NCBI GenBank assembly: GCA_033239525.1
Contig: BSYO01000008.1
Location: forward strand, 16,166,830 to 16,230,829
Length of the DNA stretch: 64,000 nucleotides
Direction: 5' to 3'
Source of the DNA: Nepenthes gracilis
Taxonomy: Eukaryota > Streptophyta > Magnoliopsida > Caryophyllales > Nepenthaceae
The notes under the pieces are model-generated. The model worked only from the letters and a program-made list of their open reading frames with translations, did no database searches and was not told the DNA's origin. Position 1 is the stretch's first letter; each line of letters opens with the position of its first letter. This document shows, one piece after another, positions 21,691 through 30,930 of the stretch. The position numbers and the translations under genes are program-made.

Positions 21691-22550
21691 AGAAGCGGAG
21701 GAACCACTCCGTCGAGAAGTTGGTCGCCATCAGGGAAGAAGTGAAGAGGCTCTTGGACGCAGGATTTATCAGAGAAGTCAGTGCAGGAGTGAGGGTCAGC
21801 AACGTCTTTGGTGAAAAAGAGCAGCGGCAAATGGCGGATGTGTGTCGACTTCACTGACGTGAATAAGGCCTGCCCCAAAGATAGCTTTCCGCTCCCAAGG
21901 ATTGACCAACTCGTGGACTCCACGTCCGGGCACGAACTGTTGAGCTTCATGGACGCGTACTCGGGATACAACCAGATCCGGATGGACCCAGAGGACGAGG
22001 AGCACACCTCGTTCATGACAGACCAAGGGACGTATTGCTACAAAATGATGCCCTTTGGTCTCAAGAATGCGGGCGCAACGTACCAGCGCCTCGTAAACAA
22101 GATGTTTGCAGCTCAAATCGGGCGGAATGTGGAGGTGTACGTCGACGATATGCTCGTAAAAAGCAAGGTCGCAAGCCGCCACGTCGACGACCTGGACGAG
22201 ACCTTCCAGATCCTCCGACAGCATGGGATGAAGCTTAACCCCGCCAAATGCGCATTCGGGGTAACCTCTGGAAAATTCTTAGGCTTCATTGTATCCTAGC
22301 GCGGAATAGAAGCCAATCCGGAGAAGATCAAGGCAATACTCGATTTGAACCCTCCGCGCACAGTAAAAGAAGTCCAGAAGCTGACAGGGCGGGTAGCCGC
22401 CCTCTCACGGTTCTTGGCCAAGTCAGCTGAGAAATACTTGCCTTTCTTCAAGGCGCTAAGGGGCACCAAGTCACACGGGTTCAAATGGAGTGAAGAATGC
22501 GGCCAAGCATCTGTGGAATCAAGACTTATCTTTCCAGCGCGCCGCTCCTG
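21690..22550 (+). pseudogene. Reverse transcriptase of the Tat element, with a nonsense codon
   Basis: RT motifs are in order: DAGFIREV near 21755, WRMCVDFTDVNKACPKD near 21830, MDAYSGYNQI near 21950, MPFGLKNAGATYQR near 22050, and the catalytic box YVDDMLVKS with YVDD at 22138-22149. The frame is stopped by TAG at 22297-22299 in the FIVS*RGIEANPEKI segment, then stays open in the same frame through LNPPRTVKEVQKLTGRVAAL to 22551. A single C-to-T change could explain the stop. A frameshift near 21800 separates it from the protease frame. Confidence 0.88.
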
Positions 22551-22780
22551 AGCTCACCGCGCGAAGGAGAAGATCTCTACCTCTACCTGGCAACGTCAGC
22601 TTCCGCCCTTAGCTCCGTGTTAGTGGCGGAACATGAAGGCAAGCAGCAGCCGGTGTACTACGTGAGCCGGGTGCTGACGGACGTAGAAACCCGTTATCCG
22701 CACGCTGAAAAGATGGCGCTCGCACTCGTGCATGCAACATGGGAAGCCGCGACCCTACTTCCCGGTCACATCGGATCGTC
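22497..22780 (+). pseudogene. RNase H domain linked to RT
   Basis: The frame reads LYLYLATSASALSSVLVAE, QQPVYYVSRVL and ETRYPHAEKMALALVHA, the tether and RNase-H-like region of gypsy pol. It is offset from the RT frame near 22500 and shifts again near 22760. In Tat elements this domain is partly redundant with the following RNase H. Confidence 0.75.
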
Positions 22781-22847
22781 GTGCTACTGCACCGGTGGTT
22801 GAGGACGATTTTGCGAAGCCCGAGAGGCGTCCTACAGGGCCGGGTCA

Positions 22848-23195
22848 GTGGGTGTCGAGCTCGGGGAGTTCGACCTGGAGTTCCGGCCGCGACCGGCCGT
22901 GAAAGGGCAAGCCCTGGCGGACTTCATTGTCGAAGCGGCAACGCCAGAGCAAGCAGAGGACAACAACGCGGAGAAGAAGACGGACGGAGATCTCGCCGTA
23001 TGGACTCTCAACGTGGACGGATCGTCAACCCAGGCAGGCAGCGGAGCTGGTGTTGTGCTAAGGACGCCCGAAGGCATGGAGATCACATACTCCGTTACAC
23101 TGGCCTTCCCGGCCACGAACAACGTTGCAGAGTATGAAGCCCTCCTTGCGGGCCTGCGGCGAGGAGTGTTCGCGCGGTCGGCGGGTCGTGCGTAG
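22848..23195 (+). pseudogene. Second (archaeal-type) RNase H domain
   Basis: VWTLNVDGSSTQAGSGAGVV holds the first catalytic Asp and the GxGAG turn. ATNNVAEYEALLAGL holds the catalytic Glu of an RNase H1 fold. A second RNase H between the RT-linked one and integrase is a hallmark of the Tat lineage. A frameshift after 23170 cuts the C-terminal part, which continues as YELVVNRVKGNEAAN in the next frame. Confidence 0.8.
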
Positions 23196-23209
23196 TGATT
23201 ACGAGCTCG

Positions 23210-24690
23210 TGGTCAACCGGGTGAAAGGGAACGAAGCCGCGAACCCACAACTAGTGAGGTATCTGGCGAAGGTAAGAACCCCGATCCGAATCGGTCGGTC
23301 GAGATCGAGCATATCCCGAGATCGAGATAACGAACGCTACGACCATTTGGCGGACGCTGGCGCCGTAATCATGCGCAGTGATGCGAGGGAGCCCAGAGAA
23401 GTTTTAAGCGCACCCAGCATCGACGCCGAGGACAAAGAAGTAATGCAGATCGACACGGGAGATAATTGGATGACGCCGTACATACGGTTCCTGTCGGAGG
23501 GAACCTTACCAGGAGACGCCAACGATGCCAAGCGGGTCAAGAAAACGGCGGGATGGTACACGATTCTGAACGGAAGGCTGTACAGACGGGGATACACAGC
23601 TCCCCTCCTGAAATGTCTTACCCCAGAGGAGGCCGACTACGCGTTGGCAGAAGTACACTTGGGGCTGTGCGGATCACACATTGGCGGGAAGAACTTGGCA
23701 TTCAATGTCATGCGGCGGGGGCTTCATGGCCCACCATGAAGCGAGACGCTATGGAGTTAGTCCGCAAGTGTGAAAGTTGCAGTCCACGGCAACATGACAC
23801 ACCACCGACACCGAGCTGCACTATCTCCAGTCCCCGTGGCCGTTCGCGCAATGGGGGCTCGACATACTTGGCCCACTTCCGATGGCAGTCGGACAAAGGA
23901 AATTTCTCATCGTCGGCATCGACTATTTTACAAAGTGGGTGGAAGCTGCCCCTCTCGCCAAGATCACGGAGCATAATGCGACGGAGTTCCTCCGTCAAGG
24001 TATCGTTTGCCGCTTTGGGATCCCTGAGGTTGTGGTGACTGACAACGGGACCCAATTCACTGGAAAACGCTTTACAAAGTACTGCCGCGACCTCCGCATC
24101 AAGCTGGTACACACGTCCGTGGCGCACCCTCAGGCCAACGGGCAGGTCGAAGTTACCAACCGGACGTTGCTGCATGGGATAAAGACCAGACTGGAAGACG
24201 CAGGGGGCTCCTGGGTTGAGGAGCTACCGTCAGTGCTATGGTCATACCGGACAACTACGAGAGAATCAACAAGGGAGACGCCTTTTAACCTTTGCGTCGG
24301 AGTTGAGGCAGTGGTCCCCGTAGAGGTGGGAATGCCAAGCCTGCGGGTCGAACACTTCGACCCAACCACCAACGCGCAGAAGCTTCGGGAGAGTCTGGAC
24401 TTGCTCTCAGAGGTTCGGGACGCCGCGCGGCTCCGAACCGCCGCCTACCAGCAGCGAGTCGCGCGGTACTACAACAAGCGGGTGAAAGCACGCCCGCTAG
24501 AAGTTGGAGATCTGGTCCTCCGGAGCGTAGGCGGTGGGAAAGACCCATGACAGGAACAAACTCTCCCCGGGATGGGAGGGGCCGTTCTTCGTCTCCGCAA
24601 TCCTCGGGAGCGGAGCGTCTGCTTACGCGCCTTAACGGCAAACTTGTCCCACGGACATGGAATGCCGCCAACTTAAGGAAATATTATCAA
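23210..24690 (+). pseudogene. Integrase of the Tat element
   Basis: The zinc-binding part spans EVHLGLCGSHIGG (about 23650) and, after a frame change, LVRKCESCS (about 23760), an HHCC arrangement. The catalytic core from 23882 has Asp at 23921 (GIDYFTKW), Asp at 24041 (VTDNGTQF) and Glu at 24149 (ANGQVEVTNR), a DD(35)E spacing. The C-terminal part includes NKRVKARPLEVGDLVLR and, after a shift at about 24550, KLVPRTWNAANLRKYYQ ending near 24691. It would insert the cDNA into the host chromosome. The core itself looks complete; the flanking frameshifts break the polyprotein. Confidence 0.85.
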
Positions 24691-25723
24691 TGATGCAATG
24701 GCGATCCAGGTAAGTCGGACGCGCATACATCATGATGAATGCTTGAGCATGTTTTCTGTCTTTTGCTTAACATTATCACTCTTATTGTCATATTGCATAT
24801 TCATTCGTGTGAATTGATGGCATGCATTGCATAATCAAATCAAATGACCTAGACTGCCCCTGAGTCGGGAGGACAAGCGTCCGTCCGTAAAATCGTAAAA
24901 CCAGTCCTTGGCTCAGTGCCAGGCGGTCCAGAGCAGACCGTCACGGGACTCCGTCCTCACGCTGGATGGCCTGGGGACGGCTCTACTCACCATGGCTTCG
25001 CGCCAAAAGGCCCCAGCGGCCACCCAGAGACGTCCAGCCGTGGGCTGAGACACCGGATCCAGGCGATCCATTCCAAAGGCTACGCGCCTACGACCCGTGC
25101 GGTCAAGACCCATAGGCCTGGGGGCTCTTGGAGTCCCCACTCTACGGCCAACAAAACCTTAGGGGGCGTGCGACGACCTTCTTGCACAGAAGAGAGCACC
25201 AACAGTCTACAATGGTCGTGGGCTAGGACCTCAACTTGGTGTTCATAACGCTTTGAGCAGGAGCGACACACCTCCCGCAATTGTACGCGACCGAGGCCTA
25301 GACCCAGGAGTCCGGTTAACGCGGCCTGGCCGCTGCGCTAGCCCTCGTAGAGGCTCCAGGGGCTTGGCGACGACATCCGCTTTACCGGATCGAGCTCCCC
25401 AAACGTGTGAGCTGTGACGACATCCTCTTACGAAGGACGAGCACCACGCAAGAAGGCGCCTGTATAGGGCCTTAATCAAAACGGCTCCAAAGGGCCCAAT
25501 ACTCAAACGCGAAGCATGATCCAACAAGTAAAGCAAAGCAAAAGGCGAGCAACGCTGTATGATAAGGGAAGCATGGACGCGAAGCGCAAGCAAAAGCTTC
25601 TCATTTATACAGACATTATACAAGCGACAAGCATGATACAACGACAGAAACCGAACTCGAAACTCAACGGGCGATGGCTAATCGGCCCCAGGACTCGACG
25701 GCCCGCTTCCTCGAGGAACGTCT

Positions 25724-26164
25724 TCAGCGCGACGCTTCTCCTACCCCCGGCGTTTCCTGGATGAAGGACGCCGGCTGGGACGTGAGGAGCCGCCAGGGAG
25801 ACGATCCTGCGCACAAGCGGATACCGTCCCAAAAGCGAGTATCCATCGCCGACCGCCACTCAAGGGAGTCTTTGCCCAACCGCGTCACGATCAGCCCAGT
25901 GATCCTGTCCTCCGCTGCAGAAAGAAGGCCCTCCAGCTGTGCCACTCTCCGCCGCAGCTGCCCAACCTCCTCAGTGAGGGATGCGATCTGAGCCAGACTG
26001 CCGCGGGCGAGATGGTGCCCGTCAACGATGATCCGCTCAAGGCTGCCGCGGAAAGAGTCAACGCGCACCTCGAGGGGGACAGTATCGTCGGGAGACTGCG
26101 CAGAAGGAAAGTTAGAGGCATGACCAAAATGGACAAACAAAGGGAAGAAGTCCGAAGGAGACAA
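25724..26164 (-). CDS. Antisense coiled-coil ORF fragment of the Tat element
   Basis: The frame contains ARGSLAQIASLTEEVGQLRR and VAQLEGLLSAAEDRITGLI, a clear heptad coiled coil. It lies downstream, in the antisense direction, of the mobile-domain-like ORF and may be its C-terminal part displaced by frameshifts. Function unknown. Confidence 0.45.
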   Translation of the reverse strand: MSPSDFFPLFVHFGHASNFPSAQSPDDTVPLEVRVDSFRGSLERIIVDGHHLARGSLAQIASLTEEVGQLRRRVAQLEGLLSAAEDRITGLIVTRLGKDSLEWRSAMDTRFWDGIRLCAGSSPWRLLTSQPASFIQETPGVGEASR

Positions 26165-26299
26165 CCGTACAAAAGATGTTCAAGCGCGCATGAAGCGTGT
26201 AAAAGCGCACGGGAGAGCCTCTCTGCGGGGCTCAACTTCCTCAACAACATGGGGAGGGCTTTGGAAGGTCTGGCCGCCGAAGGAGCTTCGCAGCTCTCG

Positions 26300-27753
26300 C
26301 CGCGAGGACGTCCCCGCCGCCTTCGCTAGTCCGAACCACATCGGCCCGCAGGAGCGCCGACCGACCGAGCATGCGACCGTGCGGGCTCATCCAAAGGGCC
26401 ACTCCACAGGGCTCCGTCTCTCCGATCTGCGTGAGGAGGGCCGGCCGGAAGGACTGCAGCCCGCAGAACGCTCTGGGGCTCTCGCCACGAGCGCGACCCG
26501 GCTTCCCCTTCGTCGGCTTTGTTCGGAACAAAGCAGCAGGAGCCGTCCCGGCCTCCGAGAATACCACCAGGATCCCGGGAGGCCCGTGACGCAGAGACAG
26601 GCTCGACAAGAATAGCCGGGCAACGATGCCCCCCGGCCTCCGTCGCCGGCTCAGCGCGCAAAAACCGATGGCCTCTCAGGGCTATCCAGAACAACAACGT
26701 CCCCCGACGCCTCAGCGATACAGCCAGCAGGAGGGTCCCCAGTAGGTAGAGACTCGACCTCGCCGACTTCGTGAGCGGATGGCTCCGCGATCGAAGTCGA
26801 CGAAGGTACGGCAGTTTCCCTTTGGCGGCGCGCCCTGGCAGATCTCGTCGGAGCCGAACTTCCCGCAGCTGAAGAACCGACGACTCGCCTTCTCGACCTC
26901 CTTCGGAGAGGCGCTTCGCTTCCTCAACCTTTGAGGGCCGCCGCGTCCTCATCATTGCCAAGAACGCAGCAGAACAACAACTCTCCTCCGCAAGACGCTG
27001 GCCGCGGATGAGTCTCCGTATCTCCGGGACCTCCCCGGATCTGCCCGGCCCTACGCCCGCCCCGGCCGGGAGGTCCCCATCCTGCAATCTCAAACGTGAT
27101 AGGGGTAAGGTAGTGGCCCGTTTTTTAAAGTTCTCCTCCTCGGGATCGAACGGCGGAGATCACCGAGGATTCAGCGATGTCCTCATCAGGAGGCTTGTTA
27201 GGAAGAACTCCGAGATCGGGCCCCACCCTCTCGGAAGCTCATACTCGAAAGGCGTCCGGAGGAAGAAGAAGCGCTCCTTCGGCCCTTAACGGAGTGAGTG
27301 GATTTGTGCCACGCAAGTCAATCCCGCCCGGGGTGAGCGATATCCAATCCTCCGACTCCGAGGCCCGAAAAATTACCAGCCGCCTTCGCGTCAAAGTCGC
27401 GGGTGCATGATGGCGAAGACGCCTTGAGAGACACCGGAGTAGCGTAAGGCGTTAGGGTGAAGCCCAGCCATGGGAACTCCCGGTGCATCGACTCTTTGCA
27501 TGCGCAAGCAGTGCAATGAAATACGAAGTCCTCCCTTCAGATGGTACTCATAAACTGTTATAAAACCCTCTGGAGGGGCGTCGGCTCTATCTTGAGGACC
27601 AGGAGCAAGGGAAATCAGCTCGCCGGGAATCGCATAGTCTACCCTAAGGGAGGCTATATACGCCTCAGTCAAAATCGATCTGGTGTTGCGAACACCGTGG
27701 CGTGCAGCTCTGCGGACACGGGAAGAAGAAGAGCCTTCTGTTTTCGCTGCCAT
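26300..27753 (-). pseudogene. Antisense plant-mobile-domain-like ORF of the Tat element
   Basis: The likely start is the ATG at 27751-27753 (MAAKTEGSSSSRVRRA). It continues TEAYIASLRVDYAIPGEL, PPEGFITVYEYHLKGGLR and LHPNALRYSGVSQGVFAI, then after frame changes RASESEDWISLTPGG and a GWGPISEFF-like segment. The order and wording match the minus-strand ORF at 10061-10945, so the two elements share this gene. It is related to the family of element-borne ORFs with a plant-mobile-like domain. Sense-strand ORFs in this span are shadows. Several frameshifts break it. Confidence 0.6.
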
Positions 27754-28050
27754 TTGTTTTTAAGAACTTCAAGAATGAAGGTAGAAGAAGTCAGCGGAAG
27801 GAAAGAAATGATTGGCGTCCGGTTTAAATAGACAACGCCAAACAAAGGGGCGGGAAACTGAATTGCCGCCGCCAACGGAGGTTGAGGCACGTGGCAGCAT
27901 CCCAGCACACCGCAGAACTCCAATCGAGTGCCATGATGGCTAGGCGACAGGCTAGCAGACGCGTCCCTCCAGGGGATCAGCTAGCACCCGCGTTGGCGCC
28001 GCCGTATTAAACGCGGGCTCACGATAGCAGAGCCCCCAATTGACGTGCGC

Positions 28051-28071
28051 AAAAAAAAAAAAAAAAAAAAA
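28051..28071 (+). repeat. Poly(A) run, 21 bases
   Basis: An uninterrupted A run follows GTGCGC and precedes AGAGAG. It lies between the antisense ORFs of the Tat element and has no SINE or LINE body attached, so it is most likely slippage. Confidence 0.9.
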
Positions 28072-28414
28072 GAGAGAAAAACAGCCAAGGAACAGGAAAA
28101 TCCGACAGGAGAAACAATACGAAAGGCAGAGTTCTCATTACGACAAAATATTTTCATTACAACGCTAACGGGAAAAAGAAGTGCTCCACAGCATCAAAGC
28201 AGTTATTGGAACCAGAGGCCAGCGTAAGAATTTTGGGCGCGATAATCCACCAACTGACCACGAGATCGGATACGCAAGTTGCGAGGATCTAGGACACCTG
28301 CGCGGAAGTTTGGATCCTCCAGCAAGGCCAGCCTCTGGTATACCCGGGCGGCGTCCCGTAGGGCCCGTCCCGGGATCGGATTCGGTCCTTCGTTATGAAG
28401 CCTCGACCCTAACT

Positions 28415-28800
28415 CTAACTCGCGACCTCAGCTTCATGCCGCTTCTTAAGCTGCTCGAGCTCCGCTTCAAGGGCCAAAATGCGGGCCTGCGCCCCCACAT
28501 TAGCGTCCGCTAGACGAGCGGCCCGAGCCTCAGACTCGGCCCAGGCGCCCTCCAAGTGTGCAACACGGGCCCTGAGCCGCTCCACCTCGCCCGCGGCGAC
28601 CACTCTTCACGGCGGGACCATTGCGAACCGTGGAGGTGTCCCTCGACTCCGAGAAGGGCCAGCAACCGTGGCCTCAGAGAAGGCGCTTCCAAAGGCGCCC
28701 GATCCTGAAAGAGCGGGGCCGTGAAAGCCGGATTCGGACTCGTAAGAAGAATATTCTGAGTCGCTGGAAAAGTCCGCCATTCGATTTCACAGCAGGAGAT
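28415..28800 (-). CDS. Antisense coiled-coil ORF near the Tat 3' LTR
   Basis: On the minus strand the sequence reads VERLRARVAHLEGAWAESEA, RILALEAELEQLKKRHEAEV and ends near 28415. The heptads are strong. The counterpart in the second Tat element is at 11639-12094. The N-terminal part near 28780 (MADFSSDSEY-like in another frame) is offset by a frameshift. Function unknown. Confidence 0.45.
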
Positions 28801-29425
28801 CGAGCGCAAAAGGTCAAGACAACCAGAGGATGAGCAAGTACAGAAGGGAGCCAAAAGTCGGAGGAAAACGTTTAAATAAGCAAGTTTTCTCCCGAAGAGG
28901 CGGCAAATCCGAAAAAACAGAACGCATTTAAAGCAGGGCAAATGAAGGCTTGCCGCGTGGAAAGTTCCTGAAAACTCGCACGCTCCCCAGATGAAATGAA
29001 GTCTCAATGGCTGGCAGGCATTAAATGCGCCAGCCGTCTCAAGGGACATGACGGTTGACAGAGAATGACACGTGGACCCTCAGGGAAATATGCCCGGGAA
29101 ATGGAAAAACGCATTCACAAAGGCAAGACAAAAGTTGAAGACAAGATGGACTACTTCTGTTATTAACAAATGCTTCCTTACAAAGTACAAGATCTACAAC
29201 CATGGAGCTACGGAAAAAATAAAAGAAGGCTGCGGAACGAAGCCTGGTATGGCGCGCGAATCTCGCCGGGCGAGGTGACGGGCCGCAGCAGCGCCTGAAA
29301 AGCCTGCCCTGGCCTGGGAAAGGCGCGAACTGGGAAGACGACAAAAGTGGCGCGGCACGAGGAAGGGCAGAGGCCGTGGAAGTGGGCCCAATGGACATGC
29401 CAGGCCCGACCACTGGCCGGCCCAG

Positions 29426-29439
29426 GCATGGGGGGCTAG
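29426..29439 (+). other. Polypurine tract
   Basis: GCATGGGGGGCTAG directly precedes the 3' LTR start TGTTGGG at 29440. It would prime plus-strand DNA synthesis. The second Tat element has GGCATGAGGGACT in the same position, interrupted by the solo LTR. Confidence 0.75.
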
Positions 29440-30450
29440 TGTTGGGTCCCACGTTCCGGCCCATGAGACAGGTCCCAGCCCATAAAGCAAAGCCCCATGA
29501 GAAAATGAGGAGCTCATGAGAAAGCGTCGGCCAGTCCAACGGGAATAGGCGCGAAGTCACGCCAGCGGAAACCAACGGAAACCTGCAGCGCATTAAATGC
29601 GTCGCCAGGAACAAGCGTGAAAGGCGGAAAGGCTAGCCAATAGAGGCATGGCTGGCGCCACGCCAACGCGCCATTGCTCTGCCAGCAGACGCCAACCACT
29701 CCTCTCTCAAGGAAAATCGAGCGTGATCAACAGCGCACAGCAGCGTGCCTGGCACGCTATCAGGACAGCCGGCGTGACCGGCGGTCAACGACTGCGACCA
29801 ACGGCGCAACGACCCAGGCAACGGGCGTCTTGGCGCCCAAGAGTCCAAACGGGAGGAGGCATATATAAGCACCCTCACCCTCCAGAGAAAAGGGGGATTT
29901 CTGGCTCTGAATTCGGATTCCAACTCCAAGAACGATTTCTGGCTCTGAATTCGGATTCCAACTCCAAGAACGATTTCTGGTTCTGCGATCTTGCAACTAA
30001 GGGTAACCTTGGATCCCAAGCTCTAATCCAGCTTCCATAAGGCTCCAATCCTCTGAGCGGATTGGACCAAATCGCTCTCCTTCTTCTCATCCCGTCAAGC
30101 GGGAAAGTTAGCCACTCATCGCAGTGCACCAAGGAAGCCAGGCCTTCCATCACCTGCTCACTACATTTCTACTCATCATCATATAAGCTCTTCTTACGCA
30201 TCACAGCATTTTTACGCGCACCACCTTAGCGTGCGCATTTCCGTCAATTGCGGGAATTTGCTGACTTGAGCGTCGGAGTGGCCTTGGTGGGAGAAATCCT
30301 ACCAGACCCTTCACCTCTTGTTTGTTGTTTGTGTTGTGCAGGTCCAGGTTCTGAGAGACGGAGACCGGACCCTTCTTCCAGAGCCCCCGCGCGCTTAGGA
30401 ATCCGAAGGCTCCCTAATCCGTACGACAACCTTGGGCCCGGGACGCAACA
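29440..30450 (+). repeat. 3' LTR of the full-length Tat element
   Basis: It begins TGTTGGGTCCCACG and ends GGGACGCAACA, 1011 bp. Relative to the 5' LTR it differs by scattered substitutions and by a cleaner tandem repeat of about 38 bp at 29898-29980 (GATTTCTGGCTCTGAATTCG units). The TATA box is at 29862-29869. The differences show the insertion is not very recent, but both LTRs are easily alignable by eye. Confidence 0.92.
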
Positions 30451-30455
30451 ATTAA
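30451..30455. repeat. Target-site duplication ATTAA (right)
   Basis: ATTAA directly after the 3' LTR matches 18147-18151 exactly. Confidence 0.9.
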
Positions 30456-30930
30456 CATGATATAGCTTCACTACAATTTGAAGACATTAGAATAGAGTTT
30501 AAGCACATATTTCATTACCTCAAAGGTATTGTTATATTCTAAAATTTTATGAAGAAAACCTTATATGTGACTTCTTTGAATCACTAAGATATTATTTCTT
30601 TACATGAAATAAGCCAAAAAAAAAAAAAAGAGAAGTGATTTATGATCCAATGTATTCAAAAAAATTAATAAATTTATATAAATATAATATTACTTAATCA
30701 GACAAATTAAAAGAAGTTATTCTAAGAGTGACAGTATAAAGAATATTTTATGTGAAAATTTTCATTCCCATGATTTTCAAAAGAAATGTAGTATTAATAT
30801 CAATTGTATAATCAATTGATAATCTAGCAATTTTTTCAATAAAGCATTATCAACTGTATATTTACAAAGATTGTGCATAGCATTGAAATGTATTGACTTA
30901 AATACCTCACATCGATTCCTTTTCATGGAA
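30456..30930 (+). mobile_element. Degenerate Ty1/copia pol fragment, right part (RNase H end)
   Basis: The first bases continue the copia frame cut at 18151: the sequence equivalent to FKHIFHYLKG lies at 30500-30525, and wording equivalent to NLANFFNKALSTV lies near 30820-30860, the end of the copia RNase H region (usually ADLFTKSLPT). Stops and frameshifts abound. The match on both sides of the Tat insertion confirms the nesting. Confidence 0.6.

Larger units (their letters stand above)
24693..29439. other. Tat 3' region: spacer between pol and 3' LTR with antisense ORFs
   Basis: This 4.7 kb stretch has no sense-strand pol or env domain. It is GC-rich, carries degraded antisense ORFs at about 25724-26164, 26300-27753 and 28415-28800, a 21-base poly(A) run at 28051-28071, and ends in a polypurine tract. 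The second Tat element shows the same arrangement. Confidence 0.75.
18152..30450 (+). mobile_element. Full-length Tat-lineage Ty3/gypsy LTR retrotransposon, 12.3 kb, non-autonomous by mutation
   Basis: Order: 5' LTR (18152-19158), PBS, gag, protease, RT, RNase H, a second RNase-H-like domain, integrase, a long noncoding-sense region with antisense ORFs, polypurine tract, 3' LTR (29440-30450). ATTAA target duplications flank it. The dual RNase H, the PBS type TGGCGCCGTC and the antisense ORFs place it in the Tat group (Retand/Grande-like). gag-pol is split by several frameshifts (near 19860, 20500, 22500, 22760, 23190 and 24550) and a TAG at 22297-22299, so it cannot encode its own proteins. 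It is much better preserved than the copia element it split. Confidence 0.9.

Noticed and set aside
22832..23122. Open frames opposite RNase H and integrase of the Tat element
   Set aside because: They are GC-rich shadows of the pol frame and have no counterpart in the related element at the right end.
28051..28071. Poly(A) run as the tail of a SINE, LINE or processed gene
   Set aside because: No element body or target duplication is present on either side.
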